From contig JAUCBJ010006993.1 of the NCBI GenBank assembly GCA_032718475.1, positions 1 through 59,939 on the forward strand: a DNA stretch of 59,939 bases, written 5' to 3'. Shown here piece after piece: positions 32,323-43,914 of the stretch. The position numbers and the translations under genes are program-made. The notes below the pieces were generated by a model, which saw only the letters and a program-made list of their open reading frames with translations, was not told the origin of the DNA and made no database searches. Every line of letters starts with the position of its first letter. The stretch's first letter is position 1. Source of the DNA: Nemertoderma westbladi. Taxonomy: Eukaryota > Xenacoelomorpha > Nemertodermatida > Nemertodermatidae.

Positions 32323-32688
32323 GGCCCGTGCTCCACTGGTAAGTTGTACTTACGTCGTTTTAAGATTTTGTCTTAGTCAGAATATCAAAATGAATGCCTC
32401 CTTGCTCCATTGGTAACAGAAGTCATAAGTCACTTGATAAAAAAAATTTGGTGCGTCTCACATTTACTGCATATTTATTATACCCAAAGTAACCAATCAC
32501 AGACCTCTTGCCGGATATATCACATGAGTCATATGTCAAAAGATGGAACATGGGACATAATCACTTTCGACTCATAGGTCGTACACTTAACGATTTACCA
32601 GCGGAGACGCTCCCATTGAAACCAATGTGTTCCATGATTTATTCTGACTAAAACTACATAAGACTTACTTACCAGTGGAGCACGGGCC
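32323..32688. mobile_element. Harbinger-like MITE nested in the hAT-like element (366 bp)
   Basis: TIRs read ggcccgtgctccactggtaag at the left, with the complement at the right. Both sides are flanked by tta (32320-32322 and 32689-32691). A 3-bp TWA duplication with GG-starting TIRs fits PIF/Harbinger. No ORF. Confidence 0.82.
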
Positions 32689-32756
32689 TTAACGAGTTGT
32701 TTTTACAATTTGCTTATTTTAATTTGCTTATAAAATGGCGTTTTTAGATTGATCTT

Positions 32757-32838
32757 ACAAAATTTTACATTGATTTTAAATTATTTTACATTGATTTTAT
32801 ATTATTTTACATTGATTTTATATTATTTTACTTTGATG
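32757..32838. repeat. 24-bp tandem repeat, about 3.5 units
   Basis: Repeated ttttacattgattttatatta-like units directly downstream of the nested MITE. Confidence 0.7.
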
Positions 32839-33539
32839 ATAGGCCTAATATTATGATTGGTATTGTCCAACGTAACATATAGGATTACCCCTAAAGATTT
32901 CCAGCTTATTTTCATGGGAGTCCTTTATGTTACTTGGTTTTTGGTTACAAATACAATATTACACAATACAATATTTCTTACCATAAATCTATTTATTCTC
33001 AGCAATAATTAAACTGTAACATGTACTATTGGCCTCGAGTATTGTTTTGGTTCGAATAACATGTCTCTGTAACATGCTCATTTCCCTTAAAGACACCAGG
33101 ATATTGCAACGTCCGTTTTTAGGTATGAGTCTAAATGCTAAAAACCTAACCGTTGGCCAAAGTTATAGATTTTAGAAAAAATATAAATAATATAAGATAT
33201 TTACGAAAAAAAAATATATTTAATTCCCTGTCGTTTAAGTGTCCCCATAATAGGCCATAACGGGCCAGGCAGGCCATTCTCCCTTCCACCCACCTTAATT
33301 CTCCCAAGGTTCTGATTCATCTCATTATCAAACTTAGCTTTAGAAATTCAAAAAAATAATTTCTTTCACAAAAAAATATAATAAAGTTTCATGGGTCATT
33401 TAGTATATTTCACTAATTATAGAAAATTCCGGTTCCGGCCGGAATTCCGGCCGGAATATTCCGGCATGTTGAATTCCGGTTCCGGTTCCGGTTCCGGCCG
33501 GAATCAAAATATCGATTCCGGGACATCCCTAGTAAATAC

Positions 33540-33949
33540 AGAGACAGGGACCTTAAAGTTGCATCCTGTCCACGTTCACTACACAGATACTAACGTTTAG
33601 CGCACCGGCTATCAATAATAATTGAAAGTAAATTTAGGTAAAGAAAATCACTTTTAGTAAAAGCATCCTAGACAATAAAGAGAACGGCAACGGCACTTGA
33701 GGGAGTTGGTCAGTCTCTGATACCTATATGATTGGATGAATGTAGCCCCCGAAACAAGTTATTCAACACTTTTATACTCCACTCAATAATCTTTTGATAT
33801 AATTTTTCATACAGTTTTTAGAACAAACAAACCGCGTTATATAATGTTCAGGGTTAATTATCAGTTCTATTAGAGCCACGAAAACGAAAATTATCGACAT
33901 TTGGATTATTAGTTATATTATCCAGAATATTGCATTAATAGAGTTATAG
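33540..33949. other. TP53RK downstream region
   Basis: AT-rich, no ORF. It probably holds the 3' UTR of the minus-strand kinase gene. No convincing poly(A) signal seen. Confidence 0.3.
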
Positions 33950-34624
33950 CTAGCCAACCATTGTACGTTTTCTTCCCCTATGTCTCACATCATTGAGTCT
34001 CTTCATTATCTGTTTACCTTTATTGCATTCAACCTGGTAGGCATCGAGTATTAGTTGTACGAGATCGCCAGACCCGGGATGACTACTGGTGAAGCCGCGT
34101 TCTAGAACATATAAATCCACCGCGAAGTCCTCCACACTTTCAGTACCCTGACTCAGGCCGAAATCCACCAACACAAACTCTTTATCTGCCTCCGAAGATG
34201 TTCTCAGCATCATATTGGAGGTTGTTAAATCGCCATGGATTAGTTTGTGGTTATGCAGATTAGCTACAACTCTCCCTATGTTCCTCATAACTTCTTGAAC
34301 CTCAACTAAATTATGTTTGTCGTTGTCATTCAGGTAATCCTTAACTGTTTTAGCGTTTTCTATAAATTCCATGTATATTTTGTGGTTTCTGTTATCGACG
34401 TGGTACAGATTTGGCGCGGCTATTCCGATTTCTTTACATTTCCGCAACGCTTTAACCTCCTGGTTGGTTCGTCTCTTGGTTAACCGTTTGTCCAGCAACG
34501 GGTGTCGGTATTTCTTGGAGAATCTTTCTTTGATTACAGCGGGATTTCCACGGAAACAACACCTGTAAACCCGAGCCTCGGCGCCTTGTTTGAGTAGAAT
34601 GACGTCAGAGGTATCGCTGTCCAT
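33950..34624 (-). CDS. TP53RK: TP53RK / Bud32 atypical protein kinase of the KEOPS complex (single exon)
   Basis: Bud32/PRPK is the small kinase/ATPase subunit of KEOPS (EKC), which makes N6-threonylcarbamoyladenosine at position 37 of ANN-decoding tRNAs. The first true ATG is at 34624-34622, giving 224 residues (human about 253). The further upstream start would be a GTG. Visible: N-lobe QGAEARVY (glycine-rich loop equivalent), AVIKERFSKKYRHPLLD with the catalytic Lys, EVKALRKCKEIGI, catalytic loop HGDLTTSNMM (about residue 128) and VDFGLSQ (about 153), followed by the compact C-lobe and a basic Arg/Lys-rich tail (HRGRKRT) typical of Bud32. It lacks the activation segment and APE region of ordinary kinases, as expected. 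No intron interrupts it. Confidence 0.95.
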   Translation of the reverse strand: MDSDTSDVILLKQGAEARVYRCCFRGNPAVIKERFSKKYRHPLLDKRLTKRRTNQEVKALRKCKEIGIAAPNLYHVDNRNHKIYMEFIENAKTVKDYLNDNDKHNLVEVQEVMRNIGRVVANLHNHKLIHGDLTTSNMMLRTSSEADKEFVLVDFGLSQGTESVEDFAVDLYVLERGFTSSHPGSGDLVQLILDAYQVECNKGKQIMKRLNDVRHRGRKRTMVG

Positions 34625-35243
34625 AGCAACAGAGGTAGTAACGAAATAATAGCTAATAATAGATGCCACGAGAATTAATTATATAAACCAGCCGAAATAA
34701 TATAAAATTAATTAATCCTACAATTAATCAATAAAAGTAACGGTACGCAACATTTTACGCAACAAATAAATTATTTTATTCTTAAATTGTTACTTTTTTA
34801 CTCGAATTTACCCCAAAATCGGAAGAAAAAGGGACACTTTTTCAGAAAGGGAAATAAAACAAAAAAGACAATAAAATATTTTTGATGGAATTTCTTAAAT
34901 GTTATCACATATGTTGAAAGAGCATCGAAGTAGAAAAGGTTTCCTTTCCATTTACGCACTCAAAAGTTATTCCAACTTTAGTGTGGCAAACTCCTAAACG
35001 GAACTCAATATCCAATATTGGCTTTATGTAGTTAAGCGGCTCTCTAGTTACGTAATAAATATTCGAGAACACTAAATTATTTTAACATTGAGTAAGGAAG
35101 CATCAGGAGTTGAAGAGTTCAGTAAATGGAATCGCAGTAACTATGTAAGCAATATAGTAAAATACTGCAGTTCAATATATTTTGTAACACAATTTCGTTC
35201 TATCGTTTATTAAAGAATTGAGAAACAAAAAAGTAGTCAATTA
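34625..35243. other. Intergenic DNA upstream of TP53RK
   Basis: AT-rich. Nothing recognisable beyond the presumed 5' UTR and promoter of TP53RK. Confidence 0.3.
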
Positions 35244-36066
35244 GTGTGGCCTGGGGCCCCATTTTTGGAAAATTTATGGCATAATATGTTGTTAATTTGA
35301 ATGTATAATATCAAGGAGACTTGTTCTAGTCTAGAACATTGTAAATACAAAAAAATACAAAAATATGTTAAATATATATGAAATAAATAAATATATAATA
35401 TATATAATATATATTTGTATTTAATTATTATTATTATTATTTTTTATTATTTATATTTTTTTATTATTTATATACACCATGAACCGTATAGTGTCGTTTT
35501 CTGATGACACGAAATTCAGATAATGTTACATATTTGGAATCCTTGCAACGCAAGCTTTCTAATGATTTGAAAAATTACGACTAAAGTGAAGAATGGCAAC
35601 GACACGGAGGGTACGATTTCGCAAAAAGACTCATTTTTATAACGCTCATTAAATAAATTTAAAGGTGAAATCGAAAATTCCGGCTTGATGGTAACAACCA
35701 CGGTGAGTTGAACTAGTTGTGTTTCAAATTTCAGACAATATGATAAAGATTTGAAGAACAATTTGGGGGGGGGGGGGGGGGGGGTCCGTGTCATCGGAAA
35801 ACGACACTATATTACGGGTCATGGTGTATATATAAATAATAAAAAAATATAAATAATAAAAAATAATAATAATTAAATATAAATAATATATATATTTTTG
35901 TATATATATTATATATTTATTTATTTCATATATATTTAACATGTTTTTGTATTTTTTTGTATTTACAATGTTCTAGACTAGAACAAGTCTCCTTGATATT
36001 ATACATTCAAATTAACAACAAAATATGATGCCATAAATTTTCCAAAAATGGGGCCCCAGGCCACAC
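35244..36066. mobile_element. Near-palindromic MITE with long arms (about 823 bp)
   Basis: Left end ttagtgtggcctggggcccc and right end its complement. The arms pair over about 270 bp, including a block with ggagacttgttctagtctag and an inner arm with tagtgtcgttttc. A loop of about 260 bp and an 18-20 base G run (about 35764-35783) lie between the arms. Flanks suggest a TA duplication. No transposase. Confidence 0.8.
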
Positions 36067-36572
36067 TAACGCCCAGTTACGTTGGATTCCATTAACCGCT
36101 ATGGATTAACCCACCTAAATAATATTCAGCAAGTAAGTTAGGAAATCTAAGTTATTAGTTAGATAAGTAATGACATATATAATTTATGTAAAGTTAATAT
36201 GGCTCAGTCCTAGCGTTTATATACCCACGACAGGATACAGCCAAATATATATATAACAGATTTAAAGAATTTCAATTTGTTAATACCAAGGAAAACAATC
36301 CATTGTATAACTATACATCTCAGAACGTTTGATTGCATAACCATTGATTGATTACATTTAGTTCAGTATAAATTGTTCGAATATCACATTAACATTGAGC
36401 AGAGATTACAGGATATTACCAATGTTCTTATAAATATTAGAATACAATAAATAATTAGGGACCAAATAACCCCCAAGGCTAAATGAACCTAAGTTTGGGG
36501 CTGTAAATGACAATTAAAACTTGAAATGGAAACTTAAGTTCAATAAAAAAACAGAATACAGTTACAGTAACA
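36067..36572. other. ALG12 downstream intergenic DNA
   Basis: AT-rich, no ORF. Likely 3' UTR of ALG12 plus spacer. Confidence 0.3.
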
Positions 36573-38027
36573 TCAAGAATTCGATTTCGTTAATATCAAT
36601 AATTTCGGGGTGTTTGTGACTTGGAAGTATGGGAAAGAGGGACCAAGTTGGAAGTGGTTGAACCCATTGATCGTAGCAATGATCTTGGGGAACATAGTCG
36701 AGTAAAGTCTACCAACATCAGGTTCGATAATAACGTGAGAGAAATCGTTTAGTCTGGAATCGGTGGCGCTTAAATCCTCCTTGTTGTAGGTTACATTGGG
36801 GTTGAGTTCCCAGAATCTGGAGACACCAGTCTGGGCAGCGAGATTGCAGACATTCACGGACACATTGTCACTACGGGTTACTGGGCCGAGTGACAAATGA
36901 AAGACTCGCATTGCGTCACCACCGACGTAATTCAGAGATGAGACGTACAACAAGACTGATGTCATCAATAAGTTAGCTATTAAACCGCTTATAACACCTG
37001 AATATGCGAGTTTGTGGTAAATAGACTTCCTATAAGTCGAAACTATATACTGACACATTCGCGCCCCGACCAAATCGAACAGAGGGATAGTATAGATAAT
37101 AAATCTGAGTTCTTTGTGAGGGAGGAAGGATAACAGACAGATAAATATCCACGGAGGAATTATTAAATATTTCATTTTGGGATCGACGTAATAGGCAAAC
37201 GGTATTAGCAGGATAGCCACACCCAGAGAGCGAGGGAGAGCTGAGTAAAAGTACCATAGAAAAGGGAGGGAACCCCAATCGGAGCTGCGGTTAAGGAAGG
37301 TGTTAAAGTAGAAAACCTCAAACTCCGGCCATAGCAACCTGTTCCAGAATATACTGTCTATGCAGATAGTCATTAGGATACTGGAAACACCAGCTGGGAT
37401 AATAGTAAGGAGATGATAGAAAGAGACAACTCCCTTTAGGGAACTAGTTAGAAGAAGAATACCGAAGAATATGCAAAGTTCCGAGCGGAAAATTACGATG
37501 GCCCAGCCTGCTGTGTAGATAAACGGTTTGATATCGTTGACGAGCCAATGACTGAGGGAGTAAAGGGTTAGAACTAAGGCGAATGTGTTTGGAAGAGGTC
37601 GGCTAGCGTAGAAAGCGAAATGGAACTGAGTAGAAAGTAGAATGATGAGGTATTTACCTACTGTGTTACCGTATTGGCGAGACACCGCCTCCCTAAACCT
37701 CTTAAGACTAACCCAAACAGCCAGACTTAGTATAGCTCGAACTACAAACTGCATGTATATTTTAGGTAATTCGAGGTACCTCACTGCGTTAGCGACTGGT
37801 GTAGCGAATACAGACAGAGCTAACGGACCAATGAAGGTTCGAGGAACCACCCCGGGATAGAGTTTGTGGTCGTATTGATGGATATCCCGTCCGTGGTACA
37901 GGATATCGTGACTCGCCTGCAGTTGGAAGCTTTCCTCTACTTTGCAATACGGAGCTGCTATAAGATGTACCGTTATCGCAGTGATGATTACAATGTCGAA
38001 TCGATCAATTATTGTTATTCGAAACAT
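36573..38027 (-). CDS. ALG12: ALG12, dolichyl-P-mannose alpha-1,6-mannosyltransferase (single exon)
   Basis: ALG12 is a GT22-family polytopic ER membrane enzyme. It adds the eighth, alpha-1,6-linked mannose to the lipid-linked oligosaccharide in the ER lumen, using dolichyl-phosphate mannose. The first ATG is at 38027-38025, giving 484 residues, close to the human protein (488). The luminal loop after the first membrane segment holds APYCKVEESFQLQASHDIL (acidic pair at 31-32), then YDHKLYPGVVPRTFIGPL. Further hallmarks are ASRPLPNTFAL, SSDWGSLPFLWYFYSALPR and LLPHKELRFIIY-like FLPHKELRFIIY (about residue 303). AAQTGVSRFWELNP lies in the C-terminal luminal region. Many hydrophobic segments are visible. 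It runs in the same direction as TP53RK but about 2 kb away. The usual animal gene has several introns; none is seen here. Confidence 0.96.
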   Translation of the reverse strand: MFRITIIDRFDIVIITAITVHLIAAPYCKVEESFQLQASHDILYHGRDIHQYDHKLYPGVVPRTFIGPLALSVFATPVANAVRYLELPKIYMQFVVRAILSLAVWVSLKRFREAVSRQYGNTVGKYLIILLSTQFHFAFYASRPLPNTFALVLTLYSLSHWLVNDIKPFIYTAGWAIVIFRSELCIFFGILLLTSSLKGVVSFYHLLTIIPAGVSSILMTICIDSIFWNRLLWPEFEVFYFNTFLNRSSDWGSLPFLWYFYSALPRSLGVAILLIPFAYYVDPKMKYLIIPPWIFICLLSFLPHKELRFIIYTIPLFDLVGARMCQYIVSTYRKSIYHKLAYSGVISGLIANLLMTSVLLYVSSLNYVGGDAMRVFHLSLGPVTRSDNVSVNVCNLAAQTGVSRFWELNPNVTYNKEDLSATDSRLNDFSHVIIEPDVGRLYSTMFPKIIATINGFNHFQLGPSFPYFQVTNTPKLLILTKSNS

Positions 38028-38325
38028 TGTCAAATTGCAGATTGCAGGATTGTTGTAACCGTTGGATTGTAGGATGCATTACAGCATTATCAGATTACAG
38101 GAATATCATAACAGCATAAGCCAATCAGCCTATAGCTGTATAGGCCTACCGCTACCGGTAATCATCAGATCATTAGGCTAATAAAGTACCCTGGCAGCCT
38201 GGTATGTTGTAAGTACATAGGCCTACAGTATGTCTAAATAAGAAAAGGGAGTTATTTTGCGGTACCGCGTACCGGTACCTATTTTTTTTAGTAATTTCAC
38301 CTATATTTTTTTGAAATTACTTTTT
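38028..38325. other. ALG12 upstream region
   Basis: Presumed 5' UTR and promoter. Contains several taccggta and taggcctac motifs but no TATA box. Bases 38317-38325 are the 9-bp duplication of the next element. Confidence 0.3.
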
Positions 38326-39996
38326 GGGTATAACTTTTGCGTAGAGGTATAGCCTACATAGAGGCTACATGTAGGTATGTGTAGCCTACATGTAGATGCA
38401 CGTGTAGGGTGAATGTAGGTAGGTGTAGGTAGGTCTTTAAAAACAACAATGATGAATGAATAGGCCTACACGGGGTGCCCGGACCCGAACTTCCTCGATG
38501 AGATGCGAATGCGGCGAACGGGGGTGGTAGCCTACCCGGAACAACCACGAAGAGATGCGCATATGGCGGGCGGTGGTACCCGAAACAACCAGGAGGAGAT
38601 GCGAATACGTCGAATGGGGGTCCCCTGAATACCCACGAGACGGAGCCTATCAATTCTACAGTACTGACAAAGGAAAAAACGACTGAACGATATACCGATA
38701 CATACTGTAGATCTTATGATCCTGCGGGTTCAGGCATGGAGGCTAATGACTTTGTATGGGCCGAACGGCCCGAACCTGATGTTTCCAGTCAAGGAGGAAT
38801 CGACTAACGGTTAGGGTTAGAGCTCGTCGTCAGTGTCCATGAGGGTCTGAGGATGAGTGGGTAATTCAACAAAACGCTAACAATGATACCGGACTGATTG
38901 ATTGAACCAGAGTGGCGATGGTAGTCGCTGATGTATATATATTATATATATCATGTATTGATTGTTATAGTAGATATTTTTTTATAGTATTTGTTTATTA
39001 TATTGTCTTCAATGTCTATATTGATAATATTGTGTGCTGTGCTGATTTTACTTATTTTTCATTTTATAAATCTTGCTGTGGCCGTTTTATTTTAATCTAC
39101 TAAACTGCCGTATCAATTTCATGATATTTTAATGGATATGCAATTTAACTTCTTCTTTCTATTAACTTTCAATGCAATCAAATATAACTGTAAAGCTATT
39201 GACTTTCGTGTTATTGTTTTGCTGTTACATTCGAGATGGGATTTGAATCCCATCGGATTACTGATTAATTCCCATCATCGAGATGGGAATACTTTATAAT
39301 GAAACAGTGTGGTGGTCCGCGGGATAGTGGGAAGGGATGGGACTGTTGCTGGTTGGTGGAATGTGACTGCCTGAAAAATTAAAACAAACAAAACTTCCAG
39401 ACTTCTATATTTTTACTTTCAAAACAAAACGTCCAAAACATTTCAATGCTGAAGTACTGTTCAAGTCCCATGGATGTATGGTTGATAAACAGATAAAGAG
39501 GGGCAGATGGGGGTCAGGGTTTCTGGTAGACTATAGTCCCCGCGATGATGGCTGTTCTTGTTTAGGTTACTCTTACTTAATAAACATATAAATCAGAACG
39601 AGTTAATCTAATGGAACGATGCCTTTCGTGGCGTTAGCATACTCAAATTTATTAGGGCATAATATTTATGACGAGTAAGGGACTTTAGTATAATCAGAAC
39701 GCGATGTTTGATATTTATACAGTACTGCTGTATGCAGTAAAACCTGTTGTCTGACAGCAGACAGGTCTGCAGGTTGATGTACCGTATTGTACCGTGGAGA
39801 TCAGAGATTATTGCCATACATCCTGATTGACGACCGTGTATCACGTTACTGCAAGTTGACATAAATTACATTAATATCTATCAGTCTATGGGACTACACC
39901 TACCTACATTGACCCTACACGTGCATCTACATGTAGGCTACACATACCTACATGAAGCCTCTATGTAGGCTATACCTCTACGCAAAAGATGTACCC
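38326..39996. mobile_element. Mutator-like non-autonomous element (1671 bp)
   Basis: About 104-bp TIRs begin gggta and share cttttgcgtagaggtatagcc, with only about five mismatches between ends. Perfect 9-bp flanking duplications, ttacttttt, lie at 38317-38325 and 39997-40005. Long TIRs with a 9-bp duplication fit Mutator-like elements. Inside are about three GC-rich units of about 60 bp (38465-38640) sharing gagatgcgaat, and small hairpins near 39230-39300. No transposase. Confidence 0.85.
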
Positions 39997-40219
39997 TTAC
40001 TTTTTACTTAAATTGCTCTTTTTTACCTATAAATATTATGACATACCGGTACAGTACAGATTGTCAGTATGTCAACTGGAGACAGATCGAGAAAACATTA
40101 ATGGCAGTGATTTTTTATGTCCTTTTATTTGACTTTTTTGTCCTCCTTTTTTTACGAATTGTGCATAATGACTTTTGTTGTCCTTTTAATGACTTTTGTT
40201 GTCCTTTTAATAACTTTTT

Positions 40220-40348
40220 ACGTATGTATTTCTTCAAACTGTCAGACTGCTGATTTCTGGACTGTCAGACAGTTGATTTCAACATGCCTATGCCAAAACA
40301 TTCAAAATTTGTTGATTTCTGGTCTGTCCAACAGTTGGTTTCACTATG
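40220..40348 (+). repeat. Dispersed repeat copy 1, with gtcagacag palindromes
   Basis: It holds cttcaaactgtcagactgct and two ctgtcagacag-like palindromes. A second copy at 46965-47110 is about 90 percent identical by eye. Copy 1 is split by the 4-kb element that follows and resumes at 44356. Confidence 0.8.
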
Positions 40349-40765
40349 TAGTGGGGTCGCTTAAGGTGAAAATCGTTAATTGCCGGACAAAAGCATGAAA
40401 ATGTGACTATATATGTAAAAAAATGTGTAGATTAATCTGAGCCTGTGTACCAAAAAAATTGACTACTTCCCTAGCAACAGGGTGACTTTTTCATAGCAAC
40501 CGGGTAAAATTGGTCATTTCTGTTATTGAAACTCACCATATACAAAAATTACAATTATATAACTGGGTTAGTTTATAATATAAGTCTGTACACGTTTCCA
40601 TAGCAACAAGGAGACCTTTACCTAGCAACCGCTGTATATTTAATGAAATTATGATTGAAACTTGGGATAATCAACCTGGCTAGCAATAGAAGATTGTTAG
40701 TAATAACATTGGCGCTGATACACATGTCCATAGCAACAAGGTGACCTTTCCCTAGGAACTGCCTG
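40349..40765 (+). repeat. Left terminal inverted repeat
   Basis: Pairs with 43915-44355. Similarity to the right TIR ends near ctgcctgaaattta, immediately before the coding remnant. Confidence 0.8.
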
Positions 40766-40779
40766 AAATTTAGTGTAAA

Positions 40780-42063
40780 TCACATCAATATTGTCAAATG
40801 CTCCAGTTGTAAATAATCCATTACGTAAATTGATAGGGCAAAACAATATCATAAATTTGTGCTCGTTCAGCAAGGGTACATGCAATAGAGTTTTCTATTT
40901 GCAATATCCGATCATATGATAAACATATCCCAAGTGAATGTATTTGGTCTATCAATACTTTGCTCCGGGTGGTGCTATGAATTTGTAATCCAATATATTG
41001 GGGTAATGCTGGTTTCCTCTTTGTACAATGCCGAACATGGAGACCTCCAACTGACTGTGTCCTAGATTGTTTATAAAGAAGTTGGAGGTAACGAGGAGAT
41101 CCATATATTTGGCATGAATCGGAAAAGGTGCCAGAAAATGATGGAACTTCATGTTGCAATAAATGATATCGACATAGATTTGCAGCTTTTGACAATATGG
41201 ATAGATCAGCATCAAAATCACTACTGCAAATGCCGCCATGGTCATTTCTTTCATCGATTCTGGAAACACCAAAATTACATTTTTCCCATCAGAAACAAAC
41301 TGAACATTATATTGTTTGAAATGTTGAATAATGTCATCCGTTAGGTGAGTTTTATTCACTGAGACATAGTATCCCAGTTCTTCTAATCGATCTGACAATA
41401 TTTTATGTAGCTCTGCTAGCTTAAACACACTTGTTCCACTCCCCACTGACTCTTCAATATGATTAACAAGATCATTGAATGCTCTAGATCGTGTTATTAT
41501 TGATTCCTCAACAATTATTGATTTGCCTTTGTTTGTCCTGTCGCGAAGAAATGATCTATGCATATTTCTGTATTTTGTAAGGATTTCTATATGATATTTT
41601 GCACCACTCGCTACAAAGTCGCCACCACCCTTACGTAACATTTGAAAATCATTCGTATCATTTGCCATGTTTGTCAAATTTTGCTGTGCATTTAGCGTGG
41701 AATAGTCATGTAAGTCGCCAGAGTCACAAAAGATACAAGCTTTATTATTATGTAACTGGGTTCTTTTCTGCCGCTTAACATCATCATATATATTATTATC
41801 GTTTGAACTCGCTATACTTCGTGAAGGACGCTGCAAGGTGTCCTTGAATGGTGCCACTTGGCAACATTTCTGAGCAGATAAAATGCCTTGGTTTCTGCAC
41901 TGAAACTTAATTCGATTGGTAACATTCCAATGTCTCTAAATTGATTGACATTGTCAAGAAAACGCTCATATGTTCCGATGATTTCTTCAGAAGCTGGTGT
42001 ATTGCATGGGTTATTAAGTTTTTTCTGCGGAAGTTTTCTGACATATAATTCATGTACTAAAGT
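40780..42063 (-). pseudogene. Fragmented gene of a widespread uncharacterised metazoan CxxC/AKYH protein family
   Basis: Read on the minus strand, four open pieces in different frames join in order. The first piece (about 42063-41850) contains EIIGTYERFLDN and ends NVAKWH. The second (about 41840-41200) contains ACIFCDSGDLH, SGAKYHIEILTKYRN, AFNDLVNHIEE, VFKLAELHKIL and NVILVFPESM. The third (41195-40860) contains LSKAANLCR-like and LPQYIGLQIHSTTRSK. The fourth contains NGLFTTGAFDNID and runs into the TIR. I recall this motif order from high-copy uncharacterised proteins of cnidarians, sponges and other animals, but cannot name a family or function. At least three frameshifts make it non-functional. 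The expected C-terminal continuation after DNID is missing because the TIR begins there. Confidence 0.65.
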
Positions 42064-43914
42064 CTAGAAGGGTCTCCATTGATTTACAAACTCGAGGTTT
42101 TAGGTTCAACTACTAGTAAACTATTCTCACAAAATTTATAGTATCATGTTTGTAGGTAAATGATAATGAATGTTAAGACAAGACATTGATTGGTAGTAGT
42201 GTAGCCCGTTTCAATATTATTCTGCTATTTTTAAAAGCTGTTTTAAAGCTAATACCTTTTGGAGGTATTACGTGACCTTTTTTGAAATTATAAAAATTTT
42301 TATGTTATTTTATAGATTATTATAATAATAGGCTATATAACAATAATTTTATAGCTATAATGAAAAACAGACTAGCGACAATCGAAAACATTAGCTACCA
42401 CAAAAATTAAACGTGTAATGAGTTCACACTATGTTCCAGAACAACAGAATAAATTTGTACAGGGTAATTATTTCCCATTAATAAATAGGAACTACATACT
42501 TCGCCCTCTCGACACCCCCTGCGATTTTTTCAGCAGTCCTTTTTAGAGTTTTTTAATGCTTTTTTGGTATTGGTGAAAAAAGAATTTCTAGAACATTTAG
42601 TAGATATAAATATTGATGATATTATAACAGTTTATAGTTTATATTAAACATCGTTTGAGATTATTTGAACATCGGTACAGTTTTCTGAGTCTACATTCAG
42701 CAAAGTGTCGCTGGAAAGAATAATAAAATAAAACCCATAAAAAATATAGGCTTGTTTACCAACCAATCACACCTATAAATAACGTAACATTAAAAAAATC
42801 AGTTTTAAACATCTTAAATACTTACTATTACTAGCTACTACTGTAGTAAAAAACCCACTACCTTAAAAAAAAAAACGCTAGCTAATTAATAATGTTAACA
42901 AATTTTTTTTTTTATTTTCAAAAAATGCTAGCTAGTAAAAAAACGCTAGCTGCTATTAAAAAAATATCTACTTAAGGTTCTAGAACATTCACCATTATCA
43001 AAAAAAACTTTGAAAAACACAAAAAAATTCATGGTTAAAAAAATTGACAAAGGCTGTCGACAGGGCGAAGTAGTGCCAATAAATATATACAAACCAAAAC
43101 AAAAGTTACATAATGTTAATTTCGAGGGAATAAGCAATAACCAGCTCACTAGTACCATGATGTACTATTCTGTATCATAATTATAATTCTAGAATCGCAA
43201 AATGACTGTGACTATTATATTACACTCTGATTATTGACCATTTTTCTACACGAATAAAATACAAGAACAGCTACCGGTAGTATTGGTATTATATTTATCT
43301 ATGTTTGTTTTCATTATATGCGAAACATTCTAGAACGATTTAAGTTATTGCCAAGGATATCTTGTTCCTCTGGCCTCCTTTCAGAGCATGAAGATGTTCT
43401 AAAACCGTATTACATCTGGGCCTGGCAAGTGAAATAGTGAAAAAATTGTTGAAGTTGGAAGTACAGTAGTTCTTACAGATTTTTTAGAGAAATATATCCA
43501 TATTGTATTATTATATTATTATTATTATGGGGTCAGCTCCGCCCGTGGCTACATTTTTGGATTTTTAACTGTACTTTTACACTGTAGTTTTATAAACACA
43601 CATTATTCCCATAAAGTTAAATATTTTTATGGAAACGTGTATCAATCAACTCTAATATAACTACTAATAATCTTATATTCGCCCATGCCGCACGTGAAGA
43701 ATACCAGGATTTCCGCCCATGTGAAGAATACCAGGATTTCACTTTTCGGTCGACTTTTTATTGGAATTTTATATATGAAGATTTTTTATTTTATTTTTTT
43801 AAATTTATCTTTTTTAAGTGTTTTATAGCGCTTATTTCTGTCTTATAACCTTTACATATACTAATTCGTTTATTGTTTTGGTTAGATTCAGCCCTTCAAC
43901 ATGATCCCAAGTTT

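Larger units (their letters stand above)
31662..33531. mobile_element. hAT-like non-autonomous DNA transposon (1870 bp)
   Basis: Terminal inverted repeats start tagggatgtcccggaa and end with the complement. The element is flanked by a perfect 8-bp duplication, gtaaatac, at 31654-31661 and 33532-33539. The 8-bp duplication and the TAGGGATG-type terminus fit hAT. Both subterminal regions are packed with short palindromes of the ttccggccggaa type. No transposase ORF is present. It contains a tRNA-like SINE and a nested MITE. Confidence 0.88.

Noticed and set aside
34624-34669. Longer TP53RK N-terminus starting upstream
   Set aside because: The upstream start would be GTG. The first ATG at 34624 gives a normal Bud32 length.
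38317-40005. Treating 38354-38653 as a coding gene
   Set aside because: The Pro/Arg-rich frame comes from GC-rich tandem units inside the Mutator-like element and has no domain.
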